Positions 21,736-32,799 of a stretch of DNA of 64,000 bases are shown here, piece after piece. The number at the start of each line of letters is the position of its first letter. Position 1 is the stretch's first letter. A model generated the notes under the pieces. The model saw nothing but the letters and a program-made list of their open reading frames with translations. It had not been told where the DNA came from and did no database searches. The stretch comes from Chaetoderma sp. LZ-2023a (lineage: Eukaryota > Mollusca > Caudofoveata > Chaetodermatida > Chaetodermatidae). A program made the translations under genes and the position numbers. The DNA lies in assembly GCA_034401795.1 (NCBI GenBank), contig CM067370.1, positions 67,887,188-67,951,187 on the forward strand, read 5' to 3'.

Positions 21736-22419
21736 CCCACACTTACCTCATCCGTATCCAGAAAATATAAAATCACTAAACATGATGAAGACAAGATAGT
21801 GGCTGCCTTCAAGAAAAACTCAATGTAGAATAAAGTGAAAGTTTGACATCAGAAACAGGCAAAAACCTTATTTCTTGATTTGTTAGTAAGTCTACATATA
21901 AGTTTTACTCAATAATGTTGCATTTTCTTTTCATATCTGCATGACAGCCTATATTCAATTACTTATTCTAAACAAATGAAAGAAAAAACACCTTAGCTTC
22001 TATATGTTTTAGCTAACTTATCAGACAATCTACAGATGTAAATTTCCTTTTCAGATCACGAGTTCTACAAGGTCATTGCAAAGGTCAAAAGGTCATTAAT
22101 GGTCATAATTGTCGGATTTCAATTGTGAAAACAGATTTGGAATCCTTATGACATTAGCTTTAAGACAGCATTTATTCCATCAAAATCGGGTGGATACTTA
22201 TTGAGTTACAGCTTGCCCAATAATGGCGGTTACACCCATTTTTGCAATTTTTTAAAACATTTTTAAAGGGTCATAACTCTTGTTCCCATTGTCAGATTTC
22301 GGAAAAATTAAAGGTTTTGCATTTTTAACCTCAAATGACCATACACACAAAGTTTGGTTGAAATCTGTGATGGTGATGTGTTAATCAGATAATATTTTGA
22401 GTGATTTGAGACGGAATGA
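21736..22419. other. Spacer between DIRS-M and DIRS-F
   Basis: About 680 bp without coding content. The part after 22050 resembles the tandem-type sequence seen elsewhere (TTTGGTTGAAATCTGTGATG, GGGTCATAACTCTTGTTCCC), probably an old repeat unit. Confidence 0.5.
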
Positions 22420-22474
22420 CCCTACTACCTGAATAGATGCATCCATTGGATTAATACATCCTTTTGAGCACCAT

Positions 22475-24200
22475 TCAGCAAATCCTTAACTGCTGATTCC
22501 TTGACAACATCCATGCGGTCAATTGGAACATTGATGGGTTGTTGTGCAAGACCTTGCCCTGGAAGATTTTATTGTCCATCAGTGGCAGAGGAAGAGGATT
22601 GCAGATCAGAAGGTTATGTTCGTCGTATACCATGATTGGCTTGGCCAATTTGGGGCGATCAGAAGCACTTGGTATTCCTGCTGCCTGATTTTCTGGAGAA
22701 CTTTTGGAATCAAGATTGCTGGCGGGAATGCGTATGCATACATTCCCTCCCAGCTGATAGCTAACGCATCTATTGTGATATCTTTCGGATCTGGAAACGG
22801 AGACACATAAGTTGTCATCTTCGCTATCTTGTTCGTTACGAATAAATCTCTGTTGGGCATGCCCCCGTGGTTGAATAGACGGTCCGCCACACATTGATTT
22901 AGCTGCCATTCTGTGGGAAGAATGCTCATTCTTCGGCCCAATGAGTCTGCTAATAGATTTAGCCTTTCCGGAATATGAACTGCTTTCATGGAAATCCCAT
23001 GATCTAGGCACTAGCAAAGCAGTTTCCATGTCATTATACAGAGACTGGGCGACTTCATTCCGCCCTGGCAGTTTATGTAAGTCACTACTGTTGTATTGTC
23101 TGATCGAACCAGAACACTCTTGCCCTTGACCTTCTCTAGGAAGTGTTCCATGGCTAAGACTACTGCTCGCATTTCCAGCAGATTGATATGTTCGTTTGAC
23201 TGATCTAGATTCCAAAGCCTTGATACTTTGTTTTCTTCCAGGCAAGCTCCCCATCCCTCCATTGATGCATCTGTGTACATCGTTAACTGAGGGGTGGGAG
23301 GTGACGTCACTGCCGCCAGAAGATTCTCTCTCTTCACCCACCATTGAAGGTGGTGAATAAGAGGTTCCAACACTGACACTTTTGAGTCCAGGAAACCCGT
23401 ACTCTGGGTCCACTGTGTCATGAGAAATAACTGGATCGGCCGCCGGTGTAAGGCTGCCTGTGGAATGACTGGTTCCAAAGCAACCATCAACCCAAACATT
23501 CTCAAGTAGACCCGTGCCTGGACATGACGACTGTTGCACACTGACTGTATGACAGGTGAGTATTTCTACTTTCTCTTGAGATGGGTAAACATACCCTAAC
23601 TCTAGATCGAAGAACATGCCCAGGTAAACAAACTTCTGTGATGGAGTCTGCTCTGATTTTTGAAAGCTGATTATCCAGCCTAGATCTGTAAGAGTTTTCA
23701 AAACTACCCAGATTTGCTGACAGACTTTCTTGATTGTGTGCTTTTAAAAGCCAGTCGTCTATGTATGTGTGGATTGCTCTGTGTCTCCTGCGGAGGTATG
23801 ATGCCATAGCTTGGACCACTCGAGTGAAGACCCGAGGAGCCATCGATATACCAAATGGGAGAACCCTGAATTCCCATTGGCGGCGCTGGAATGCAAATCT
23901 CAGGAACCGACGAAAGCTCTTCGCAATGGGAATGTGAAAATAGGCATCTTTTAGATCTACTGATGCTGTCTACATTCCCGTCCTCAATCCTGCTAACATC
24001 ATCCTTACAGTTTCCATTTTGAAACCTGGTGTGAGGATAAACCTGTTGAGAGGTTTGAGGCTGAGAATTGGTCTCCACCGTCCAGAGTTTTTTGTCACTA
24101 GGAACATGGTTGAATAATAACCCGGACATTTTTGTGCGGGTTGAATTGCGTGTAAAATTAGTATGAGGGATTGAATTTCTTCCTCTATACACAACTGTTG
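22475..24200 (-). pseudogene. DIRS-F RT / RNase H, with stop and frameshifts
   Basis: This starts at CIEEEIQSLI. The RT contains the TAG stop at the Trp of the GMW/TASVDLKDAYFH region, the same site and codon as in copy M. It then has an intact YIDD box (HTYIDDWLLKA). A frameshift follows near 23705, then KFVYLGMFFDLELGYVYPS. RNase H shows YTDASMEGWGACLEE, SDNTTVVTYINCQGG and HIPERLNLLADSLGRR. The alternative frame is also open for about 300 codons (22475-23550). Confidence 0.85.
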
Positions 24201-26324
24201 ATCGTGATCTCTTGGAGTTTGAGTCCAGATCGGAACCAGAGAGGCGCGATGGCTGATTTGAAATCCAGTCTGGATGGTAACCGACTGAAAGTCATCGCAA
24301 GACTGAGCGGTCCTGAGTAACCCACTCCCACTTTTGCATGTGCAAGGCCAGACGGCCTCCCATGGCTAGAACCCTGTGCTCCTCTACCAGCGCCACGCGC
24401 ACCTCGGTACGCGGGTTGCGCTGGAGGAGCCTGCGCTTCCAACCACCCCCCCCATAGCTGGCTTACGCTGGCATTGCCGTGGCCGACGCTGTGTAGGTGG
24501 TTGGCCTCTGACTAGGCCACCACCACCTCTAGCTTGCTGAGGGTGGATAGCAGGGGGCGCTGCTCGAACACGCTCCCTGCGGAGAACTTCAAACTGCTCT
24601 CGCAGTGCCCTCTGGTTGTTCACCAGGTTTACGGTTTGTTGGAGGTGCAGGCATCCTTCACCTCCAAACAACCCTGGACCTGCCATCGGTGTCCGAAGAA
24701 GCCAAGTGTACAGGTCCTGCGAGGGGCACAAATTGTCAAAGGCAAATGTGCGCCTCGCCCGTAAACGCCTGGTTATGGATCTCATCATGCAGTCCAGAGC
24801 CAGGTTAATGCCGTCCCGGGTGGCTCTCTGGACTGAAAGAGAAGCTTGGCGGGCCACGGATGCTGCTACTACCATCTGTAGCAGCTGGGAAACGTGCGGA
24901 GAGAGCCGAGATGGCTCTTCTCATACTTTTCTCCGTGTCCCGCAGTGCAGAATTTGCATTGCGCAGAGCGCTAGCGCACAAGGGCCCCATGTCAGACTGG
25001 GACCCAGGCCGCGTGTCTTCGACCAAAGCCACACGGTCCTTCGTGCAAGGTTTTGGGACGATGCCGTACTTCTGATACAGATCAGAACTTATATGGCAGC
25101 ATCGTGCCACCTCGCGAGGGGCCTTCGCAAGGCATCCTTTCGGCTGAATGGACGTCTCTGCCGCAGCAAACATACAGCAGAGATGGCATGGTGCTCGTCA
25201 GCCGTTTCCCTCCTAACCATGGGCACTGGCCCCACTGGGAGGCCGGTGGATCCACCTGGAATTCCGGCTTGATGCTCACCAACCATTGGCAAGCATCCAG
25301 CCAGTCCTCCTCGGTGGCTACCTGTGAATGTTCGACGAGCCTAGGCCCTTCGTTGTCCTCAACCACATTCACAGGTGGGGTAATGGCCGGAGCTGAAGAT
25401 ACTCCTGGATAACCAGGGAAGCCATATGGCCCCGCAAGGGCCGGCATGGCTTGCGCCGTGGCTATTCCAGGAGCCGGATCTACAGCGCCATGGGGGGGGG
25501 GGGGGGCGCGCTAAATGCATGACGTCATAGTCCGGGCCTTCCTCACAGTAACTCTCGGCAAGCCAATGGATACGGTAGGGACGGCCATCGGCTCCCAGCT
25601 GGCCTAGCCATTGAGCCGTGAAACCTACTCCAGAAGTAGTTCCATGGAAAAGGTTACCCATAGGGCCCCTGTGGGGGCCCATGGGTATCCGCTTCCGTGG
25701 CCATCGGCAGGCCATAACAGTGTCCTCGTCTTCCTGTCCAGAAAGATTAGACACCAAACTTGAAAAGGGATCAAGCTCGGCCTGGGCAGGAGGGGTATCG
25801 CATGAGGTGCTGATACCTTAGCCTTAGGCTGCTCTAGTGAGCGCCCGAGGCCATGGCTTTCGCTCCCGGGTCCACGGGCGAGGCAAGTCTCAGCGCCAGA
25901 CCAACAGGAGCCGTCTCTGGGTCTATAACGAAAACTGGCTTACTAAGAGAACCAGACCCAGAGACGGGAACACTCTGTCCCGGAGCAAATGAAGAAGACA
26001 ATGACGAACTTGAACCGGGAAGCAAGCTGCGAAACGACTCTGGGACAAGATCCGTGATTTCCGTGTCTTCTTCATTTCTCCCATCATTTCAAGATGGAAG
26101 GCCTCCATGTCTGGCATGGATGCCTTGCTTTTCTTACCACACTCGTTTTCCAGACGCCTCTTCACGTCTGCTGCCCTGTCCTTCACCTGCTGATTTAAAA
26201 AATCAGTCATAACCTCCACCGGCCATGAATCACACACATGGCAATTTAGAATTGTGCAGTCATGAGAGAAAAAGCGGGCCTTCACGAAATGGTGGCAGGA
26301 AGGGCATTTGTTCTCAATTACCCT
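24185..26324 (-). pseudogene. DIRS-F gag-like main exon, multiple frameshifts
   Basis: An acceptor (CGTTTCAG) at 26325 precedes a shortened zinc finger (KCPSCHHFVKARFFSHDC...NCHVC) that lacks part of the CxxCxxC segment. Downstream pieces in several frames match copy A: AKAPREVARCCHI...KYGIVPKP, RRTFAFDNLCPSQDLYTWLL, GPGLFGGEGCLHLQQTVNLV and an Arg/Gly-rich tail. A 15-bp G tract on the plus strand is at 25492-25506 and an 8-bp C tract at 24446-24453. Confidence 0.85.
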
Positions 26325-27069
26325 CTGAAACGACACAAACGGAAACAATTAGTTTTTAGTTATGACGAACCAAAAAACCAATTGCAGAAGGCTAATAAGT
26401 TCCTATAAGAAAAACTTTGACCATCAGATGAAAGGATAAGCCAGGGCCATAGAGATAAACTATAGGCCTGACTAAAGGTAAACAAATCCTAAAAACTTCT
26501 TACTCTTCTTTAAGAAGACAATGGCGACATTAGAATTTGAACTTGAATACTTGAGACGCACATTTTTGACTCCACAGTTCACACAATGAACCTATGCAAA
26601 CCATCAAGAGAGATAAATAACTCAACACTCCGTCATAAAATTTCTAAAAATTTTGAGAAATAAAATGACTGAACATTTTTCTCTCCAAAATAAACCTCAG
26701 AAGATGACTCCTGAGGACGAGTGAAGTCTGATGAACAACAACACGAATGCCTGATCCTGAATCCAAACCCTGTGGTGGGGGGGGGGGAGAAAGCGGAAAG
26801 ATTACGTATGGTAATAATTCCCTCAGCATACTCATAATAAATTAGATGGACCCAGAAACCAAGTATAAATATTGTTCAAATAAAGGATACACTTCAAATA
26901 TCAGCTCATGTGTCTGAAATACAAAGCACAACATGCGCTAGCTAATATATAGGCCTCCCCCCAAAAAGAGCTAGCCTAATAAAAACGTATCCACAAGTTA
27001 CCGCGAATCCCAGAAACACCATCCGAGACAACAGGCAAATTTTCTATCAATAAATTTACTAAAGTTCAC
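26325..27069 (-). other. Predicted intron of DIRS-F gag
   Basis: 745 bp from donor GTGAAC (minus, 27069) to acceptor TTTCAG (26325). It is AT-rich, with an 11-bp G tract near 26775. No coding content. Confidence 0.55.
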
Positions 27070-27120
27070 CTGATGGCTTGGACCGGGGGCATCCTCCGGC
27101 GACTTGGCAGCGTCAGACAT
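27070..27120 (-). CDS. DIRS-F gag first coding exon
   Basis: This 51-bp exon encodes MSDAAKSPEDAPGPSHQ, ending CAG|GTGAAC in phase 0. It has the same length and phase as copy A exon 1 and keeps the SP-E-D-x-GP core, although the two elements differ strongly elsewhere. Confidence 0.6.
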
Positions 27121-27239
27121 ACTAATGTCAGTCAAAATCAAGTTGCAAACCAACTTAAAGCTTCAAAAAGATCAAAAGCAAAAGCAAGGCTAGAAAGCAT
27201 GTTGCAATGGCAGGTCAATATTTTAAGAAAAGGATGTGC

Positions 27240-27405
27240 CAGCCCCGCTCATGCGCGAGTTTGGGCCGCACATCCGCTAGACTGTCAGTTGAGTAACCTG
27301 CCCAGTGGGGGTGTGTTTCTTTTTAATTCTGAGTATTATTGAAGCTAGGTCGATATTTAGGAAATATTATAGAGTATCAGGGTGGTAAGTATACGCTTGA
27401 TGTGA
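27240..27405 (-). promoter_or_regulatory. DIRS-F 5' terminus and promoter region
   Basis: Minus-strand block TTTCACATCAAGCG, TATACTTACCACCCTGATAC, AT-rich spacer, CCCCCACTGGGCAGG and a decayed NRF1-like palindrome (CTCGCGCATGAGCGG). The plus strand reads GGTGGTAAGTATACG at the terminus. Confidence 0.6.
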
Positions 27406-27552
27406 AATAAGTCGCCCCCAACCACCCCCACACCCCCTCCACTGTTTACAGACATCACATTTTAATAATGGTCCGCAAGGTGAACATTTTACACAGAGGT
27501 GAGGAGCAAACTTTGATTTGATAGATCGGTTACAGCCGACACAAGAAGGCTT
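27406..27552 (-). pseudogene. DIRS-G gag-like exon fragment (zinc finger only)
   Basis: An acceptor (CTTTTTTCAG) at 27553 is followed by the complete eight-ligand zinc finger (PSCVGCNRSIKSKFAPHLC and CxxC pairs to CDVCKQW). The copy is cut off by the 5' end of copy F at about 27405. Confidence 0.75.
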
Positions 27553-28285
27553 CTGAAAAAAGGGACAAGACGTCGACAATGAGTTAAAGATTCTTTAATA
27601 ATTTACATAAATTAAATAACTCATAAAGGAGAAAGAAATCACCTATAGACCTATAAAGGACAGTGAAAAAGATGAACAACCAGCCTCAAAGAGGATATTA
27701 CAAAATAATAATACGATTGATTATGACGTCATAATCTCCAAAAAGGAAAACAGACGAACAACATCCCTGTTAGACGAATTGTATGAATACAAGAGCACGC
27801 AATGTGAACACAGTAATAGTGCATGTTTTCTATAATGATACAGATAAACAGGATGACTGAAAAGAAAATTGGCAGCAAATAATTACAAATATTTTCAAAT
27901 ATTTTAATGTGCCATAAAGCATAACTAGAGTACCTGAATCGTTAGCAAAGGCCTACCACCACATCCAGCTCTTGGAAGCTCCACCAGGTAACCACTTTTT
28001 CATCACCACTCACTTATTTATTAAAAGGGAAAGGTGGGACCAGAAGGCAGAACGACAAGCTCTCTCTTATGGGAGCTTATATCATTTTGGGCATCTTAAT
28101 AACAATGTAGACAAATGATATTCAACCAATATATTGAATATAGCCTGACGCTTGGATGCAATTGTGAATCCAGAAGCCTGAATGGTCTGAGGCTGTTTTT
28201 TCAGCCCCTTTTATACCTTCCTGGGGTGAGCCGGTGGATTGACTCACAAATGCCCATATTAGGGTAAAGAAGTGGATTTGCCAGT
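27553..28285 (-). other. DIRS-G intron/5' remnant
   Basis: Carries the GATTATGACGTCAT block (TGACGTCA at 27724-27731), as in the intron of copy A. Exon 1 of this copy was not recognised. The far part (after about 28000) shows nothing I can name. Confidence 0.45.
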
Positions 28286-28289
28286 TTAG

Positions 28290-28565
28290 ATGTTCACCAT
28301 TTTATGGCGGTTGTAGCCTTTTTTACCGGTTATGGACTTTACCTGTTCTGCTGTCATGGCGGCTCGGATGTTTTTTACCGGTTGATAATTTTTATCGGTT
28401 GAGACTGTCATGGCAGTTAAATTTTTGGCGGTTATTTTTCTACCAGTTCTTGGTTTTACCGGTTGTATATGTTTTTACCGGCTCATAAATTTTTGGCGGC
28501 TCTGTTCATATTTTTTGGCAGTTGAGACAATAAATTAGAATTTTGCCGGTTGTGGCGATTTTATG
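28290..28565. repeat. Degenerate ACCGGTT / GGCGGTT array
   Basis: T-rich DNA in which TTTTTACCGGTT and TTTTTGGCGGTT-type motifs recur about every 20-40 bp, at least eight times. No coding content. ACCGGTT resembles Grainyhead/Myb-type sites, but a simple-sequence origin is as likely. Confidence 0.6.
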
Positions 28566-28703
28566 TTGTAAATTAGCGGGGATTATGAACCAAAATTATG
28601 ATTTTACAGTGTGTGACAGTCATCGTGATCTTTCTGGCGGAGAGGAGGGGGTTTGTTGTTAGGTATGACGTGGATAGTCATCACGTGTTAATATTGATTC
28701 AAA

Positions 28704-28760
28704 CTTATGGCATTTCGTCCCTTAAGTGGGACTCATCAGAGGCGCATGTTGGTATGCCAG
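28704..28760 (-). ncRNA. Hammerhead-like ribozyme core
   Basis: On the minus strand the order is TGGCAT-A, a spacer, CTGATGA, the hairpin GTCCC-ACTTAA-GGGAC, then GAAA and TGCCA. CTGATGA and GAAA are the invariant hammerhead core. The GTCCC/GGGAC hairpin is stem II. TGGCAT pairs with ATGCCA as stem III and gives an AUA cleavage triplet. Stem I between cleavage site and core is not convincing. Hammerheads of this kind are known in Penelope-like retroelements. A GIY-YIG fragment of such an element lies 1.7 kb upstream on the same strand. Confidence 0.6.
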
Positions 28761-28893
28761 TTTGAGCCCTAGGTTTGGGCCCATGATTCTATCATGATGT
28801 CAGGTAGGCCTAGATGTCATGGAAAAAAGGGGGATATAAGAGAAATGGGAGTGGGAATTGAGGCATTGGGAGTGTAACATATAAAAGAAATAA

Positions 28894-29150
28894 AAAGCAA
28901 AAAATTCCAGGTGAGCATTGTTGCTCTTTGTTATTTCTTCGTGAAAAATGATGAACAAGAGGGTTGAATATGAAAAGTAATATTTAAAAGAGGAACACAG
29001 AGAGAGAGAGATAATAAAAATTAAAAATGGTAAAAAAACCCAAAAACTTCCAGGTGAGCATCGTTGTTCTTTGTCATTTCTTTGTGAAAAACGATAAACA
29101 ATAGAGTTCAATATAAAATGTAAAGTCTAAAAAGAGGAACACACGTAAAG
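28894..29150. repeat. Two-copy direct repeat, 143-bp spacing
   Basis: Blocks starting TTCCAGGTGAGCATTGTTGC at 28905 and TTCCAGGTGAGCATCGTTGT at 29048 are about 80% similar over roughly 110 bp, both ending near AAGAGGAACACA. Probably part of the Penelope-like region. Confidence 0.7.
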
Positions 29151-29204
29151 TCCGAGAAGGTGGTGCACTAGCTGCTGATGCGCGTGGTAGGCAAGGTCGT
29201 GACA

Positions 29205-30276
29205 TTAATGGATGTGGTCGTAATTCCAGTCGATGTGTGCGCACATTTCATCCATCATTTTGAGAATCTTGACCCATTTTGGATCTGGTGCGTGTTTGTT
29301 TTCCGTTCTGATGGTGACCGCACAGTGGTGGCAGTTTAAATTAAATTTATGTCCGGAAAAAATGTTATTTATAAAAACACATGCTGATTTAATGTTGTGT
29401 TTCTCCTGGTCACCACGTCTGGTGTGGTGAGTTAATGCACGAGTTGTAGAAGCTGGAGGTGTAGTGTGTGTCAAGTGCGCTGAGGTTGTTTTCAGGCGAA
29501 TATGACCCTTGGATGCTACTGATGGATGGTGAACGTAGTGGTGACATCAAAGGTGGGAGCTCTGGTGACCGCGCAGATGGAGAAAGTCCCCAGATTCCGT
29601 GGAGACTGGCAGCGGGATGTTGAGCAGTGGTTCCGTCTGCTCTGGATGGCTGTCATCCTTTGGAGGTGTGGTCATTGTGTGGCCTGTATAGAATGGTGTT
29701 TCTGTTTCGGCAGTTTCACTGGACTGTAGGGTCCAGCGGTGAAACATTGAGCTATCAGTCTGGCCATAAGAGAAATTGTCTATAGGCTGACACAAGTCGG
29801 ATAAAATGGTATCCATGGCCCGATGGTCGGCCTCGCTACAGTGTTTGCATCGGATTTTTGTTAGATATTTTTGGGATTACATACCTGGTAATTTCTGGCT
29901 TGTAGATAGGTTTTAGTGCCGCCGGGATCTTCCACTTGGTCTGGATGGTTTTTGTTGCTGGTTTGTAATCATAACGGCTGCACCCCCGTGGTTTTGTGAG
30001 GGGGCAACCAGGGTCTACTATTTTGACCCCCTCAATAATGCGAAGTTTCTCCATGATGGACTGGATCTTGGTGTCACTTAAGCCGCATCATTGTAGATGG
30101 CTTCTCATATATCCTGCCCTTTTGAGGAGGACTAAACACCAGTCGCATGTCCAGGCTGGAAGCGCGGAGTGGCTGCTCTTCTCATGCCTTTTTAAACTAT
30201 TCTCATATGCATAAACTCGGTCACATTTCAGGCAGTAAAGTTCCGACATTATGAGCTGAGTGAAACTACTTGACAA
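29205..30276 (-). pseudogene. C2H2 zinc-finger ORF of unknown family, broken
   Basis: The reading starts at MSELYCLKC (ATG a little inside 30276). It has one clear C2H2 finger (C-x2-C-x12-H-x4-H: CLKCDRVYAYENSLKRHEKS) and a second CxxC-x12-H (CDWCLVLLKRAGYMRSH). A stop at 30088 follows, then the same frame continues with KIVDPGCPLTKPRGCSRY and KWKIPAALKPIYKPEITRY. A shift near 29830 leads to a Ser/Thr/Pro-rich part (29816-29547), then weaker coding-like sequence to 29205. I do not recognise the family. It lies between a Penelope-like endonuclease fragment and a hammerhead core on the same strand, so it may be an accessory ORF of that element or an unrelated gene piece. Confidence 0.45.
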
Positions 30277-30488
30277 ATGATAGAGAATCTTGGTATGTGA
30301 TGCCTACGTTTATGACGTCATTTTGATGACGTCTTGTGGCGACCGTGGTGATGTCATAAGATGTATGATTGTATTACAAATGTCTGAAAAAATGAGCCGG
30401 GGAGTCACCTGTTTAGAAAAGGATAATAACAACTTACTGGGTCAGTCCGTGTATGGTGCGTGTGTCGGCCCAGGGGAGGCAGTGACTC

Positions 30489-30834
30489 TTACCCTGCTAG
30501 GTTGATGCCTATAGGCTCCATTGTGTGGCGCTGATGTATCCAATAGCATTCCTTATGTTTTCTCCATTTAGTGGAGACTTCGTCGTTATGGTCTGAGGAC
30601 AGTACCTGTATTATTCTGAATTCCATGTTCATTCTAGAATGTCCAGGTTTGTTGAAGTGTCTTGAAACTGGGGTATTGTATCTCTCATGTTTATAGAGAT
30701 TCGTGATTGAGCGAAGGTTCTCTTGGATGCATATCTTGAATGTACGTAATGTTTCTCCTACATAATGTTTCTTGCATGTGGTGCAGGTTAGTAGGTAGAC
30801 GACATTTCTTGTTTGCTCTCATCAAGGGCACCTA
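30489..30834 (-). pseudogene. Penelope-like element GIY-YIG endonuclease fragment
   Basis: The open minus-strand frame (no ATG) encodes NVVYLLTCTTCKKHYVGET, then YKHERYNTPVSRHFNKPGHS, then FRIIQVLSSDHN and WIHQRHTMEPIGINLAG-stop. The Y-L, C-x2-C, YVGET, HFN..GHS and final P-x-G-x-N pattern is the C-terminal GIY-YIG domain of Penelope-like retroelements, here about 110 residues. The RT is absent: upstream at 30835 the sequence changes abruptly to a DIRS 5' end. It is therefore a 5'-truncated copy inserted into DIRS-G. Confidence 0.8.
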
Positions 30835-31008
30835 TCTTTTTTAATATGGGTTTATTGAGGCAAGGTCGATATTTAGGAAATATCAGTGTTAGGGAAGTAA
30901 GTATATCTCTTGAAGTGAAATGCGGAATTTTAATTGTTTATTTTGAGCTAGACTAGATAATAGACATTGTCATAATAGTACATCTGGTAAGTAATATTCG
31001 AAGTAGAA
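30835..31008 (-). mobile_element. Nested DIRS 5' ends (G inside N)
   Basis: From 31008 down, the minus strand shows the C-type 5' end (TACTTACCAGATGTACTATT and about 70 bp identical in layout to 13908-13980). At about 30932 it switches to an A/F-type 5' end (TTTCACTTCAAGAGATATAC, TTACTTCCCTAACAC) up to GGTGCCC at 30835, where the Penelope-like sequence begins. This records two successive insertions. Confidence 0.7.
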
Positions 31009-31220
31009 AAAATAAACTCCAATTGTACGGAGTCATGTTTGCTATGATAGCGAATGAGCTATGCATAGCAGCCTCGCCACAATTATAAAGAACAGATGGT
31101 AAAAGAATGCAATGTCTTAACATGATAACCAATTAATGTCTAACAAGGTGCTGTTACTTATTAGTATTAATGCGGGTGTTAAATTGAGACTGTTAAGCTG
31201 CACAATAAATACACACTGAC

Positions 31221-31363
31221 CGTGTAGTATGACAAAACTCAACACAGATACGTTCACTGATCTCCCAATCTGTGGGGAACAAGTGCCCAAACTTCTCTTC
31301 AAAGTCTACCAATGTGCGTTTGATCCATGCATAGCGTCGATCTATTTTGTCCAGCCATGCAAC
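31221..31363 (-). CDS. VPS53: VPS53 exon (seventh seen)
   Basis: 143-bp exon, acceptor TTTTCAG at 31364, donor GTCAGT at 31220. Encodes [40 protein letters not shown] and VEFCHTT, then the first two bases of an Arg codon completed at 13042. Highly similar to the metazoan Vps53 segment with [20 protein letters not shown]. The following intron (13043-31220) is 18 kb and contains DIRS C, M, F, G, the Tc1 copy and the Penelope-like fragment. Confidence 0.94.
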
Positions 31364-32795
31364 CTGAAAAATTAATGATAAATAATGAAAGTATCATCTC
31401 ACAGTCCGTAATCATATCAGTAACTCACATTTAACACATTCGGTTGAATTCCATCCAACGGTTTAGGAGATAATTGAGTGACTGACAATTTTTAGGATAT
31501 CTGACCTTTTGACCCAGCTCCCCATGGCATGGCACCAAAGATAGATGCTGCATCGCAGAGCATAACCATGTATGGGTAACCCACATACCAAATTTTGTTG
31601 AATTCCACCCAATGGTTTGGGAGGATAGCGTGACAGACAGACGGATGAACAGGCAGACGGAGGAAATTACAATATCTATAACATTTTTTTTAAATGTGGG
31701 GAAAACAATATTATTTGTTCACATTGCTGTGACTGACACTCAGAGAGGAAAAATTAACTGATATACATACATAATTAACAGGTAATATCATAAAAATATA
31801 CTCACAAATGGCAAAAATACCCCATTTTGTCCCAAAAAATTTGATGGAAGGAAGAATGGAAGAAAATAGTATTTTGGATATGTTGTAGAGCACACCTAAT
31901 GCTTTATTGTCTGTAAAGCACAAGTTTTTTCCACCTATCCCACATCGTCATCCTGACAGTTGAATATGGGATCATTTTCAGGTTGGGCCAATTTCAAGGG
32001 CCTAGACTGAAAAAATGTTAAGAACCACATATTTTTTCTTTTATGTATAAACTAACAAATATATATGTAATTGACCCATCAAGTATTAAGTTTGTAACTG
32101 TAATAGTTTTAAAATAATTGTGATCACAAGTGGGTCCGAAGATTTGTCACTTTGAATAAATTTTCATTTTTAATGTTACCAAGGTTACCAACACGGGCAC
32201 AAAAATTATTATGCCATGCATATTTCAAGAGGGTACCTAGATGTGACAAAGCACTGAGTTTTATTGGAATTGGATGTCAGGTTAAGAATTTGCAGAGCCT
32301 TGAAAATGCTACAAAATGACAATTGCATCACATGTGGTGGACATTTCCTAAAACATACTACTGTAGCACCACACAAAGAATCTTGGAAATCTGAATTGGT
32401 CATGCAACACCCATCGGTTGTCTTGACACGGAATGACCTTTCTATTAGTGTTAGTGTTAACGAACTCAGTATTTTCTCTTGCCTTGTAAGGGGAAGAGGG
32501 TTTGCAATCGCGTCTGTCTGTCTGCAGAGCTGTATCTCAAGAAATGCTAATCCGATCTGGTTCAAATTTTAACACAAGAAAGGGTGTGACCATACACTAG
32601 TATTCAACAACTTTGGGCATATGAAAGACAGGAAAATCTATTTTACACTTACTTTTATGTTTAAAAAATTTGCTAAATGTCTGATTTTCATGAGCAAATG
32701 AAGAACAATTCAGGTTAATGCAATAAAAATTTGCCTACAGCACGCCGCAAAAATAACTTTACTAGAAAACGCAAAAAGATTGGACCATAGCGCCA
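31364..32795. other. VPS53 intron part, no gene recognised
   Basis: Non-coding. It contains weak copies of the sequence class with TTTGGTTGAATTCCATCCAA near 31440 and 31590. Similar text (CAAATTTTGTTGAATTCCAC) recurs in the 157-bp minisatellite further on. Confidence 0.5.
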
Positions 32796-32799
32796 AAAA

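Larger units (their letters stand above)
22420..27405 (-). mobile_element. DIRS-F, 3'-truncated copy inserted in DIRS-G
   Basis: The minus-strand copy starts at about 27405 with the 5' terminal block. It continues through gag exon 1, an intron, gag, RT and RNase H, and stops in the first part of the recombinase near 22420. Its 5' end directly abuts the truncated gag exon of copy G. Confidence 0.85.

Noticed and set aside
28290-30300. A CRISPR-like or satellite array
   Set aside because: Motif spacing is irregular, there are no constant repeats, and the genome is eukaryotic.
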